A DNA stretch of 20,391 bases from UMGS1696 sp963643035 (GTDB taxonomy: Bacteria; Bacillota; Clostridia; Oscillospirales; CAG-272), in NCBI GenBank assembly GCA_963643035.1, contig CAVIKO010000034.1, positions 1 through 20,391 of the forward strand, in the 5' to 3' direction. Made by a program: the position numbers and the translations under genes. Positions 1 through 6,717 of the stretch are shown piece after piece. The notes beneath the pieces are model-generated. The model was not told where the DNA came from, made no database searches, and was given only the letters and a program-made list of their open reading frames with translations. How positions within the stretch are numbered: the first letter of the stretch is position 1; each line of letters opens with the position of its first letter.

Positions 1-1
1 C

Positions 2-400
2 CGCCCCTACGACAACGGCGGTTACGAACCGCCGGAGGAGCGTATGGTCGGCGTGGGCAGACTCCTCGATGCAGCGGCGCATATGAAAAAAACGGTGCCG
101 GAAATCACGTTGATCGGCACAGGCTACAGCTATCTGCGGACATACGCGGCAGAGGTAGCTGCCGGTACAGTCACCTCCGGAATGGCGGACGCAGCAGGAT
201 TCGGCAGAATGGCATTCGCGTACCCGGATTTTGCGCATGACATTCTCGAAAAGGGTGCGCTGGATCCGAAAAAGGTATGCATGACCTGCTCGAAATGCAC
301 GGCGATCATGCGGCAGCTTGCGGCAACGGGATGTCCGATCCGGGACAAGCTGTATCTTGACCAATACCGGCGCGTATTTGCACATGAACAGGCAAAATAA
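2..400 (+). CDS. NADH:flavin oxidoreductase (Old Yellow Enzyme family), C-terminal part, cut by window start
   Basis: This is the 3' end of a gene whose start lies before the window; the frame is open from base 2, so the first internal ATG (44) is not the start. About 132 residues are visible. The segment with GVGRLLDAAAHMKK, LIGTGYSYLR and a late GMADAAGFGRMAFAYPDF resembles the last strands of the FMN-binding TIM barrel of Old Yellow Enzyme-type reductases, where the phosphate-binding loop lies. It is followed by a CMTCSKC...GC cysteine cluster that in enoate/2,4-dienoyl-CoA reductase relatives binds a 4Fe-4S cluster. The protein ends about 20 residues later, so it lacks the C-terminal FAD/NAD domain of those large relatives. 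The downstream dehydrogenase starts 13 bases after the stop, so the two are probably one operon acting on related substrates. The substrate cannot be named from sequence. Confidence 0.75.
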   Translation, partial: RPYDNGGYEPPEERMVGVGRLLDAAAHMKKTVPEITLIGTGYSYLRTYAAEVAAGTVTSGMADAAGFGRMAFAYPDFAHDILEKGALDPKKVCMTCSKCTAIMRQLAATGCPIRDKLYLDQYRRVFAHEQAK

Positions 401-413
401 ACGGAGGAAAACG

Positions 414-1196
414 ATGAAAAACGGAAAACGGTGTGCGATTGTGACCGGCGGCGCGCGCGGGATCGGCCGGGGAATTTCTCTGGCGTTGGCGCGGGATGGC
501 TACGCGGTCTGTGCGGCGGGGACGAAGCCCGCTTCCGACGAGCGGGTTACGGCGTATGTGGAGGAGTTGACCTCCCTCTCGCCGGAATCCTTCTACTGTC
601 CATGTGACATCTCATCTGCGGCGGATCGTATGCGTCTGATGGACGAGGCATGGGGACGCTTTGGCACGGTAGAGGTGCTTGTGAACAATGCGGGCGTTGC
701 ACCTCTCCAGCGGAATGACATTCTTGAAATGACAGAAGAGAGCTACGACCGCGTGATGGGGATCAACTGCCGGAGCGTCTTTTTCCTGACGCAGGAGATG
801 GCACGGCGGATGGCTGCGGTTCCGGAACAGGCGGATGTGATGCGGGCGATCGTGTTCATAACGTCGATCTCCGCAGAGGTATCAAGCGTGAGCCGCGGCG
901 AATACTGTATGTCGAAGGCAGCGTTATCGATGGCGGTGAAGCTCTACGCGGATCGGATGGCGGAATATGGTGTGAACGTCTACGAGGTGCGTCCGGGCAT
1001 CATTGCGACGGACATGACCGCAGTGGTGCGTGCGAAATACGACGCGCTCATCGAAAATGGACTTCTCCCGATCCGCCACATCGGTCAGCCGGAAGAGGTC
1101 GCCTCAATGGTTCTCGCTCTGGCAAACGGTGCTATGCGCTATTCTACTGGGACGGCCTTTGATGCCGACGGCGGGTTTATGCTACGCCGGCTTTGA
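414..1196 (+). CDS. Short-chain dehydrogenase/reductase (3-ketoacyl-ACP reductase-like)
   Basis: A 260-residue NAD(P)-dependent oxidoreductase of the classical SDR family, of usual length. The Rossmann nucleotide-binding motif TGGARGIG lies at residues 11-18, the structural NNAG follows beta-4, and the catalytic set is Ser151, Tyr164 and Lys168 (YCMSK). The C-terminal part ends in the usual TGTAFDADGG segment. The start is the ATG at 414, preceded by GGAGG at the right distance; the frame is open further upstream but that part overlaps the preceding gene. It follows the flavin oxidoreductase by 13 bases and is probably co-transcribed, suggesting successive reduction or oxidation steps on one compound. 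FabG-like proteins are often annotated as 3-ketoacyl-ACP reductase, but with no other fatty acid synthesis gene here the physiological substrate is unknown. Confidence 0.88.
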   Translation: MKNGKRCAIVTGGARGIGRGISLALARDGYAVCAAGTKPASDERVTAYVEELTSLSPESFYCPCDISSAADRMRLMDEAWGRFGTVEVLVNNAGVAPLQRNDILEMTEESYDRVMGINCRSVFFLTQEMARRMAAVPEQADVMRAIVFITSISAEVSSVSRGEYCMSKAALSMAVKLYADRMAEYGVNVYEVRPGIIATDMTAVVRAKYDALIENGLLPIRHIGQPEEVASMVLALANGAMRYSTGTAFDADGGFMLRRL

Positions 1197-1209
1197 GGGA
1201 GAACAAAAA

Positions 1210-1260
1210 GGCGCAACGCTTCTTGAATCAATGTATCCTTTTTGGGGGATTCATTGCGCC
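1210..1260 (-). terminator. Hairpin, possible leftward terminator
   Basis: The arms GGCGCAA (1210-1216) and TTGCGCC (1254-1260) pair, with an inner TGAATC/GATTCA helix (1224-1229 with 1248-1253) and a 7-base bulge on one side. Read leftward the stem is followed by five T residues, as in an intrinsic terminator for transcripts from the cys operon side; read rightward there is no T-run. A second weak hairpin AAGAAC/GTTCTT follows at 1264-1285. Confidence 0.4.
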
Positions 1261-1332
1261 TGACAAGAACTTTTTGATGTTCTTATCTGTTTCTATAGCT
1301 TCTTGCACATTGATTTTGGTTTGCTTTTTTAG

Positions 1333-1515
1333 AAGGTTCTTACGCGGCGAATCGGCAGATTTTTTACAGCTTTATTTTTACTTCTTTCGTTTTTCTTTAT
1401 TCTGGATGACTCCGGAATCGGGTTCCATGAAAAGCTGAAGGCAGCGGTTGACTATGTATACGGCAAATTGCATTCAGCGCAGTTTCCGAAATTGCTGACA
1501 GGCAACGTACAGTAA
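1333..1515 (+). pseudogene. Start-less open stretch encoding a possible small membrane protein or gene remnant
   Basis: Between a TAG at 1330 and a TAA at 1513 one frame is open for 60 codons. Its translation looks protein-like: a basic start (KVLTRRIGRF), a hydrophobic stretch (TALFLLLSFFFIL) that could span a membrane, then a polar tail (DDSGIGFHEKLKAA... ending LLTGNVQ). The third-base pattern of the tail is similar to neighbouring genes. There is no ATG, GTG or TTG before the hydrophobic part and no ribosome binding site, and a simple single-base frameshift to the upstream frame does not restore a longer gene. I cannot assign a family. It may be the 3' remnant of a decayed gene or chance. 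Confidence 0.25.
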
Positions 1516-1535
1516 GGAAAGACATATCCGACAAC

Positions 1536-1586
1536 AAAACGACCGATAGTCGTGGGATGCAATCCCGGGCTATCGGTCGTTTTTTC
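1536..1586. terminator. Strong intrinsic terminator, possibly bidirectional
   Basis: A perfect 14-base stem AAAACGACCGATAG / CTATCGGTCGTTTT (1536-1549 with 1570-1583), with a smaller inner stem GGGAT/ATCCC, is followed rightward by a T-run to 1585. Leftward it is followed by the weaker TTTTGTTGT. It lies 16 bases beyond the cysS stop codon, so it most likely ends the leftward cys operon while also stopping rightward transcripts. Confidence 0.85.
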
Positions 1587-1601
1587 CATGGATGGGCGGT
1601 T

Positions 1602-3062
1602 TTACGCCATGGTATAGGTGGTACCTTCTTTAGTATCCTTTAAAATCACGCCCATATCGGTCAACGCAGCACGGATCTCGTCGGCACGGGTGTAATTCTT
1701 CGCCTTCTTAGCCGCCGCTCTTTCCTCGATCATGGCGCGGATCTTTGCATCCAGTTCCGGCTCCACGGCGGGTGCGGCATCGACTGCGGTGGATTTTTCC
1801 GCGTCGGCTTTCCGTTTTGCGTCGGCTTTCTCCAACAGGCCGAGGGCGAGAACACGGTCGAAATCGGCAAGCAGTGCGAGCTTGGTTGCATCGTTTGTCT
1901 TTTCCTTCAGCACGTCGTACACAGAGGTAACAGCGAGAGAGGTATTGAGATCGTTGTCCATTGCCTCCCGGAACGTTTTCTGATGCTTGTCCCACACTGC
2001 CTGATCGATGGGTGCGGTATCGTTCGGATGCAGGGCGGCGATCTTTGTGATCAGCTTATCGTAGCTGGCTGCCGTATTGTCGAGTCCCTCATAGGAGAAC
2101 ACAAGATTTTTGCGGTAATGGGACTGAAGGCAGAAGAGGCGGTAGACCATGGGATCGTAGCCCTTCTGTTCGAGCAGCGACAGGGTCAGGAATTCGCCTG
2201 TAGACTTGGACATTTTTCCGGAAGAGGTATTGAGGTGGAGAACATGAAACCACTGCGGACACCACAGATGTCCAAGATACGCTTCGCTCTGTGCGATTTC
2301 ATTTGTATGGTGCGGAAACGCATTGTCGATACCGCCGCAATGGAGATCAAGATATTCGCCGAGGTTCTTGATGCTGATGGCGGAGCATTCGATGTGCCAG
2401 CCGGGATATCCGAGTCCCCACGGACTTTCCCACTTCAGCTCCTGATCCTCGAATTTCGATTTCGTGAACCAGAGTACAAAGTCGCATTTGTTCCGCTTGG
2501 CATGATCCTCCTCCACGCCCTCACGCACGCCGACCGCCAGATCCTCTGCATCGTGCTTATTGAATACGTAATATTCGTCAAGCTTGGACGTATCAAAATA
2601 GACGTTGCCCTCGGCGAGATATGCGTACCCCTTATCGATAAGCACCTCGATCATATGGATAAATTCCGGGATGCAGGAGGTGGCGGGCATAACGATGTCG
2701 GGACGCTTGATATGGAGCTTATCGCAATCGGCAAAGAACGCGTCGGTGTAATATTTCGCGATTTCCATGACGGTCTTATGCTCCCGGCGCGCACCTTTGA
2801 GCATTTTGTCCTCGCCGGTATCCGCATCGCTCGACAGGTGACCGACATCGGTGATGTTCATGGCGCGGGTCACATCGTAGCCGGAATAGCGGAGGTACCG
2901 TTCGAGAATGTCCTCCATGATGTACGTGCGGAGGTTGCCGATATGCGCGAAATGGTACACGGTCGGGCCGCAGGTATACATTCTGACCACGCCGGGCGTA
3001 TGGGTGCGGAACAGATCGCGGGAATGGGTCAGGCTATTGTAAAGAAGCAGAGAGCTATCCAT
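1602..3062 (-). CDS. cysS: Cysteine--tRNA ligase
   Basis: Cytoplasmic class I aminoacyl-tRNA synthetase that charges tRNA-Cys with cysteine using ATP. The 486-residue product shows the family hallmarks in order: zinc ligand Cys31 in TCGPTVY, the HIGH-type motif HIGN at 40-43, further zinc ligands Cys226 (HIECSA), His251 and Glu255 in the HHTNEIAQSEA segment, and the KMSKS loop at 283-287 (GKMSKST). The C-terminal anticodon-binding part ends with the RAAAKKAKNYTRADEIR helix that is typical of CysRS. I chose the ATG at 3062 over the in-frame TTG at 3083 because GAAAGGAA (complement of 3072-3079) lies at the correct distance before the ATG and overlaps the longer start. It is the last gene of the cysE - CPBP protein - cysS series, 44 bases after the preceding stop, and is probably under the upstream cysteine T-box. 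Confidence 0.97.
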   Translation of the reverse strand: MDSSLLLYNSLTHSRDLFRTHTPGVVRMYTCGPTVYHFAHIGNLRTYIMEDILERYLRYSGYDVTRAMNITDVGHLSSDADTGEDKMLKGARREHKTVMEIAKYYTDAFFADCDKLHIKRPDIVMPATSCIPEFIHMIEVLIDKGYAYLAEGNVYFDTSKLDEYYVFNKHDAEDLAVGVREGVEEDHAKRNKCDFVLWFTKSKFEDQELKWESPWGLGYPGWHIECSAISIKNLGEYLDLHCGGIDNAFPHHTNEIAQSEAYLGHLWCPQWFHVLHLNTSSGKMSKSTGEFLTLSLLEQKGYDPMVYRLFCLQSHYRKNLVFSYEGLDNTAASYDKLITKIAALHPNDTAPIDQAVWDKHQKTFREAMDNDLNTSLAVTSVYDVLKEKTNDATKLALLADFDRVLALGLLEKADAKRKADAEKSTAVDAAPAVEPELDAKIRAMIEERAAAKKAKNYTRADEIRAALTDMGVILKDTKEGTTYTMA

Positions 3063-3106
3063 AACGGGGGATTCCTTTCTCAAAAAAACATATAAGGCAG
3101 TCGTTT

Positions 3107-4045
3107 TTATTTCATCGGAATTTCACTGCTCTGCGGCGCATCCGACTCCGTATTTTCCCGGCGAAAGAGCATATAGAAGGAGAACAGCAGCGCGCCGATG
3201 GAGATGAGATAGAGTCCGAGCAGCAGGATGGGGTTTTCCGTCACCAGAAAGAGCGAGGTCAGATTGAAGAACATATGGCAGACCATGGACGGCAAGATGG
3301 AACCGTGGCGCAAAAACAGCAGCGAGAACACCAGTCCGACCACAAAGGCGTATCCGATGGCGATGGGGGTACCATGGCAAAGGCCGAAAATAAGCGCGGA
3401 GAGGATCACGGAAAGACCTATCGGCAGTCCGGTGCGCAGACGAGAATCAACCAGTCCGCGGAAGATCGTCTCTTCCAAAAATCCGGTGAGGACAGAGGTC
3501 GTGAGGATTTCTAACAGCAGATTATTCTGCTCGCCGATATAGCTGTACTGCTCCTCCAGTCCGGCAAACCATGCATCCGGCAGAGGCAGGAAATTGATGG
3601 TCACGGAAACAAAGATATTGAACGCAATCCCGGCAATTCCCGCCCATAGAAGCAGGGAGGGCTTCACCTTGTGAAGATGGATCTCGGCAAACATATTTTT
3701 ATGCTGTACGGCAAAGAATAAGGCTAAGATCAGAATAGTGAGCAATCCGGAAATCAGGCTGACAAGACTGATTTCCTGGTACAGCGCGTTATAGATGCTG
3801 TCGTACAACTCCGCTTCCGACAGATTTCCACCGGACGCAAGGATATTCTGCACGGCAAGAATTCCGGAATAGACTCCGGAAACCACAGACTGTACCACAA
3901 GGAACAGCAGCACAAATCCGACCGCTCGGGCAATCGCGGAGACTCCCTTTTTGAACGGAGAAGCCGGACGGGGGCGAGGCTGTCCACAATTCGGGCAGAA
4001 TCGATCGGTATCATAAAGCTCTGTGTGACAACGAGGACATTGCAT
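3107..4045 (-). CDS. Zinc-ribbon plus CPBP (CAAX protease-like) integral membrane protein
   Basis: A 312-residue protein starting with a four-cysteine zinc ribbon (Cys3, Cys6, Cys17, Cys20), followed by a linker and about seven hydrophobic segments. The C-terminal half carries the CPBP/ABI family motifs: EETIFR at 191-196, His224 in GLCHG and His257/Asn261 in CHMFFN. In this intramembrane glutamic-protease family these residues form the active site, so it is predicted to be a membrane-embedded peptidase or bacteriocin-immunity-like protein; the target is unknown. AAAGGAG precedes the ATG. It sits between cysE and cysS on the same strand, 44 bases before cysS and 233 bases after cysE, which makes it a probable passenger in the cysteine operon. 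A functional link to cysteine is not evident from the sequence. Confidence 0.88.
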   Translation of the reverse strand: MQCPRCHTELYDTDRFCPNCGQPRPRPASPFKKGVSAIARAVGFVLLFLVVQSVVSGVYSGILAVQNILASGGNLSEAELYDSIYNALYQEISLVSLISGLLTILILALFFAVQHKNMFAEIHLHKVKPSLLLWAGIAGIAFNIFVSVTINFLPLPDAWFAGLEEQYSYIGEQNNLLLEILTTSVLTGFLEETIFRGLVDSRLRTGLPIGLSVILSALIFGLCHGTPIAIGYAFVVGLVFSLLFLRHGSILPSMVCHMFFNLTSLFLVTENPILLLGLYLISIGALLFSFYMLFRRENTESDAPQSSEIPMK

Positions 4046-4137
4046 AGCGAAAAACGCTCCTTTCTGCGGCGGTACGCCGATTCTCCGGGAAGCAGCTCTT
4101 TCAAGGTTGTTCAGCCGTTTCTCCGGAAACAGAACCG

Positions 4138-4183
4138 TTGGGAAGCCGCTGATTCCAGGTTGACGGTTTCAGCGCATCCTTAA
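4138..4183 (-). repeat. Palindromic intergenic repeat, copy 1
   Basis: Imperfect palindrome with arms TTGGGAAGCCGCTGA and TCAGCGCATCCTTAA around a 16-base centre. The right arm shares 14 bases, CAGCGCATCCTTAA, with the copy at 9101-9140. It lies in the gap between cysE and the CPBP gene. It belongs to a dispersed family with five copies in this window. Confidence 0.6.
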
Positions 4184-4195
4184 AAATTCTTTACT

Positions 4196-4225
4196 CTATA
4201 TCGTACCACAGCTCGGCGTAAAAAT
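4196..4225 (-). promoter_or_regulatory. Weak candidate internal promoter before the CPBP gene
   Basis: Read leftward, TTTACG, a 16-base spacer and TATAGA resemble a sigma-A promoter that could drive the CPBP-cysS part independently of the T-box. Both hexamers deviate from consensus, so this is tentative. Confidence 0.25.
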
Positions 4226-4278
4226 CCGCTCGGTTCCATGACGGGGATGTGACTTTTTTCGAACAATTTTCCGCAATG

Positions 4279-5082
4279 TCACCGTTTTCCGGCAGTCTCC
4301 TCTGTTTTTTCGACAGATCCGTTATTCACATCAGGCGCGTCTGCAGCGGATGTATCCGGAAGATTTGCAAACAGCGCGGACAGCTTCTCCTCCAGTTTCG
4401 AGACACGCTCGCAGACCGTGGTGATCTCGTTTTCCACAGGGTCGGGCATATGCACCTGGTCGAGATCCTGCGCCTGAATCCTTGCGCCGTTCTGTCGAAC
4501 CACCTTTGCTGGGACGCCGACCGCCGTAGCGTTTTCCGGAATATCGGTCAGCACCACGGCTCCCGCCGCGATTTTAGAGCCGGAGCCAACGGTAAAATTG
4601 CCGAGCAGCTTCGCGCCCGCACCGACCATAACGTTATCACCGAGCGTCGGATGGCGTTTTCCGGTATCCTTGCCGGTGCCGCCGAGGGTCACGCCCTGAT
4701 AGATCGTGCAGTTGTTGCCGATGATCGCCGTTTCCCCGATCACCACGCCGGATCCATGGTCGATGAACAGTCCCCTGCCGATGGTCGCACCAGGGTGGAT
4801 TTCGATTCCCGTCACAAATCGCGTGAACTGGGAGATCGCCCGCGCCGTCAGAGGATACCCCTTTTGCAAAAGCGCGTGGGCAAGCCGATACAACAGCACC
4901 GCGTGGAAGCCGGAGTAGAGAAAAATCACCTCTCCGCGTCCGAGAGCGGCCGGATCCCTGTCGCAGATCGCGTCCACGTCAGCAAGGATTTCGTCGATTC
5001 TCCGGCGCACCGCCTGCGGCAGCGGAGCATCCTTTTTCGCACATTTTGGTCTTTGTAGCTGTATGGTAATATGAATTTTCAT
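4279..5082 (-). CDS. cysE: Serine O-acetyltransferase
   Basis: Transfers an acetyl group from acetyl-CoA to L-serine, giving O-acetylserine, the acceptor for sulfide in cysteine synthesis. The 267-residue product has a short helical N-terminal region and then left-handed hexapeptide repeats from about residue 93 (IEIHPGATIGRG). Conserved catalytic elements are Asp108-His109 in FIDHGSG, the loop GVTLGGTG at 130-137 and His144 in KRHP; the acetyl-CoA segment VGVPAKVV follows. About 50 residues after the beta-helix form a charged, probably coiled-coil tail, longer than the minimal enzyme. The ATG at 5082 is preceded by AAAGGAA; a longer reading to 5169 would start inside the T-box and is rejected. 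It is the first gene after a cysteine T-box riboswitch. Confidence 0.96.
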   Translation of the reverse strand: MKIHITIQLQRPKCAKKDAPLPQAVRRRIDEILADVDAICDRDPAALGRGEVIFLYSGFHAVLLYRLAHALLQKGYPLTARAISQFTRFVTGIEIHPGATIGRGLFIDHGSGVVIGETAIIGNNCTIYQGVTLGGTGKDTGKRHPTLGDNVMVGAGAKLLGNFTVGSGSKIAAGAVVLTDIPENATAVGVPAKVVRQNGARIQAQDLDQVHMPDPVENEITTVCERVSKLEEKLSALFANLPDTSAADAPDVNNGSVEKTEETAGKR

Positions 5083-5365
5083 GCGGATTCCTTTCTGCGG
5101 GGACAAAAAAAACGTCTCTAAAAATGGTACAATTTCCCATTTCAAAGAGGCGATTTCCCGCGGTTCCACTCTTATTTTTCGCTATATCTGCCCGATAACG
5201 CAGGCAACGCGCGCTTCATTACAAAGCGAGACTCCCGGGCGCACAGCCGATCGCTCCTCCCACGTATCCTTTCCACCATCCGGATACTCTCTGAATTTTT
5301 CGGGGTCAGCATTGTCGATTCTTCCCGTTCCGCGTCCCAATCGCGCACCCATTTTCAGGATCCGC
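5083..5365 (-). ncRNA. T-box riboswitch leader, cysteine-specific (UGC specifier)
   Basis: Leader RNA of cysE. The conserved T-box GTGGAACCGCGG occurs at 5158-5174 (complement). Stem I (5281-5364) folds as CGGAT/ATCCG, CTGAA/TTCAG, GGGT/ACCC and CGATT/AATCG helices; the 3' side of the internal loop between the last two reads ACAATGCTG, with the Cys codon TGC at 5309-5311. Stem I is short, about 84 bases, and lacks an obvious full distal loop module. The antiterminator can form from AAGAG before the T-box and CTCTT after it, and the latter is also the start of the terminator stem. The bulge sequence TGGA would pair with a tRNA 3' end UCCA, as in the tRNA-Cys gene of this window. Confidence 0.9.
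5104..5152 (-). terminator. T-box terminator hairpin
   Basis: Read leftward, CGCCTCTTTGAAATGG (5137-5152) pairs with CCATTTTTAGAGACG (5113-5127) and is followed by eight T residues. It is mutually exclusive with the antiterminator that uses CTCTT, so it is the regulated attenuator before cysE. Confidence 0.88.
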
Positions 5366-5371
5366 ATTATC

Positions 5372-5400
5372 ATTATACACCAACGCTACGATTTTGTAAA
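5372..5400 (-). promoter_or_regulatory. Sigma-A promoter of the cysE operon
   Basis: Read leftward: TTTACA (5395-5400), 17-base spacer, TATAAT (5372-5377). The DNA just upstream is rich in A and T runs, possibly an UP-like element. Transcription would start about 7 bases later, directly before T-box stem I. Confidence 0.85.
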
Positions 5401-5533
5401 CGGTTTTTTCTCGATTTTTCCGAAAAAATTTTCGCGTTTCTCCACACTCTCATGCGGATTCAGCGGATTCTCCAATTTGCACCGCCGCCTGTCTGCCCGT
5501 TGATACCAAAACTCCGAAAGGCGTCCCACTCCC

Positions 5534-5562
5534 TTGACAGCGTTCTCCATCTATAGTATAAT
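5534..5562 (+). promoter_or_regulatory. Consensus sigma-A promoter before the histidine phosphatase gene
   Basis: Perfect TTGACA (5534-5539), 17-base spacer and TATAAT (5557-5562). The next gene starts at 5782, leaving a leader of about 210 bases that contains a large hairpin. It is divergent from the cysE promoter; the 130 bases between the two hold only AT-rich tracts and no recognisable gene. Confidence 0.88.
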
Positions 5563-5584
5563 AAAGTCAAAGCTTTCCAGTAGG

Positions 5585-5679
5585 CTAAGGAAACCTCTGA
5601 TTGAAGGTTATTTTTGCGATAAAAGCCCTATATTGCAGCCTTTTATCGCAAAAATCCGATTGATACAGATGTTCCTAAG
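5585..5679 (+). repeat. Palindromic intergenic repeat, copy 2 (long form with perfect hairpin)
   Basis: The outer ends CTAAGGAAACCTCTG and CAGATGTTCCTAAG are inverted repeats resembling the arms of the shorter copies. Inside, TTTTTGCGATAAAAG (5611-5625) and CTTTTATCGCAAAAA (5640-5654) form a perfect 15-base stem with a 14-base loop. The element sits 23 bases after the -10 box, inside the transcribed leader of the phosphatase gene. The stem is not followed by a T-run, so it is not a typical terminator. Confidence 0.65.
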
Positions 5680-5781
5680 AAAACGCTGATGGTATGCTGT
5701 TTCGCATCAAAAAAATGCAGACGCAAAAAACGATTGATTCAGCACATCCGCAGAAACACACACGGAAAAGAGGCGATCCGC

Positions 5782-6570
5782 ATGGCACAGTACGCGCACA
5801 GCACGAAACGCGGGCGAACGCTCCCTACCTATCCTATATTTCTCGCATCCCCCAGTCAGGCGGCGCATCTCCTCTCCGAGGGGCGTCGGCTCATCATCCT
5901 CCTGCGCCACGGTCAAACCGACTGGAACCAGATCAAACGGCTGCAGGGGCGCGAGGACGTCCCGCTCAACCAGAACGGCAGAATGCAAGCGTACAAAACG
6001 GCTCTCTATTTTCGGGAGACACTCGATTACGGTGTGCGCTACGGTACGGTATGCTCATCTCCCCTGTCCCGTGCCGCTGATACCGCAGCGTCTATTGCCG
6101 CCCTGCTCTCTCTGCCGCACCGCTCGAATGTACTGCCGGAGCCGGATATGACTTTTGCCGATCACTCCGGACTGCTCATCCTCGATAATCTCATGGAACG
6201 CGACTATGGCAGACTTTCCGGACTGACCATTGAAGAGCGGCGCCATCTCTTCCCAGGCGGCGAACGGCAGGCAGGCAATGTCGAAACGGTTCCGATGGCG
6301 GCGGCGCGTATGTTCCGGGCGTTTGACGATATGCTCGAGGCGTGCCGGGAGCGCGTGATTCTCGGCGTTACGCACGGCGGCATCATCAACGCGGTCTTTT
6401 CCCGCCTGACCTCTGGGGAAATCGGCACCGGCAAGACGCTCACTGTGAATTGCAGCGCGTCTCTTGTCGCGGCGGGCATCGGCTCTCCCATACCGCTGGC
6501 ATACAACATTCAGGAGGACGGGATCGTCTCGTATCTGCGGAAAATGGCAGTCTCCGGAGCCGATTTTTAA
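5782..6570 (+). CDS. Histidine phosphatase family protein (phosphoglycerate mutase-like)
   Basis: A 262-residue member of the branch-1 histidine phosphatase superfamily, which hydrolyses or moves phosphoryl groups through a phospho-histidine. The catalytic RHG motif is LLRHGQTDWN with His43, preceded by a ~35-residue N-terminal extension. SSPLSRAADTA provides a phosphate-binding arginine, MERDYGRLSG the conserved acidic segment, and GVTHGG the second histidine, His198. The ATG at 5782 is preceded by AAGAGG eight bases away; the longer reading from 5689 has no ribosome site and begins at the edge of the repeat element, so it is rejected. Relatives include cobalamin-pathway alpha-ribazole phosphatases and broad-specificity phosphatases; the context gives no help in choosing, and the substrate is unknown. 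Confidence 0.88.
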   Translation: MAQYAHSTKRGRTLPTYPIFLASPSQAAHLLSEGRRLIILLRHGQTDWNQIKRLQGREDVPLNQNGRMQAYKTALYFRETLDYGVRYGTVCSSPLSRAADTAASIAALLSLPHRSNVLPEPDMTFADHSGLLILDNLMERDYGRLSGLTIEERRHLFPGGERQAGNVETVPMAAARMFRAFDDMLEACRERVILGVTHGGIINAVFSRLTSGEIGTGKTLTVNCSASLVAAGIGSPIPLAYNIQEDGIVSYLRKMAVSGADF

Positions 6571-6594
6571 GAATGTACGGAATCGGTGGGGGAC

Positions 6595-6648
6595 ATTGCG
6601 AAAAGCAATCCGAATGCGGTGGCTCCCGCGTTTTTCTTGGGGTATAAT
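6595..6648 (+). promoter_or_regulatory. Candidate copA promoter region
   Basis: A perfect -10 TATAAT at 6643-6648 lies 69 bases before copA; the -35 at 17 bases spacing (TGGCTC) is poor, which suits an activated or repressed promoter. The inverted repeat ATTGC-GAAAA-GCAAT at 6595-6609 is a possible operator, but I do not recognise a CopY or CsoR box. Confidence 0.4.
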
Positions 6649-6717
6649 GGTTAGGATATACTTACCACAGACCCTGCCGCATTATTTATAAACCAAAATA
6701 ATGAAGAGAGGGATTGT

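Noticed and set aside
1193..1438. 81-codon rightward frame after the dehydrogenase
   Set aside because: Starts inside the dehydrogenase stop region, runs through a hairpin, ends in a Phe-rich AT sequence; no ribosome site.
1983..3095. Long rightward reading frame of 370 codons opposite cysS
   Set aside because: Complete antisense overlap with cysS, which has all CysRS motifs; no ribosome site or recognisable domain.
4249..5058. Rightward reading frame opposite cysE
   Set aside because: Shadow of cysE; its composition (many Arg/His) reflects the complementary strand.
5182..5373. 63-codon leftward frame in the cysE leader
   Set aside because: Lies inside the T-box stem I and II/III structures.
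5611..5654. Intrinsic terminator in the phosphatase leader
   Set aside because: Perfect stem but AT-rich and followed by TCCG, no T-run; it would also cut off its own gene.
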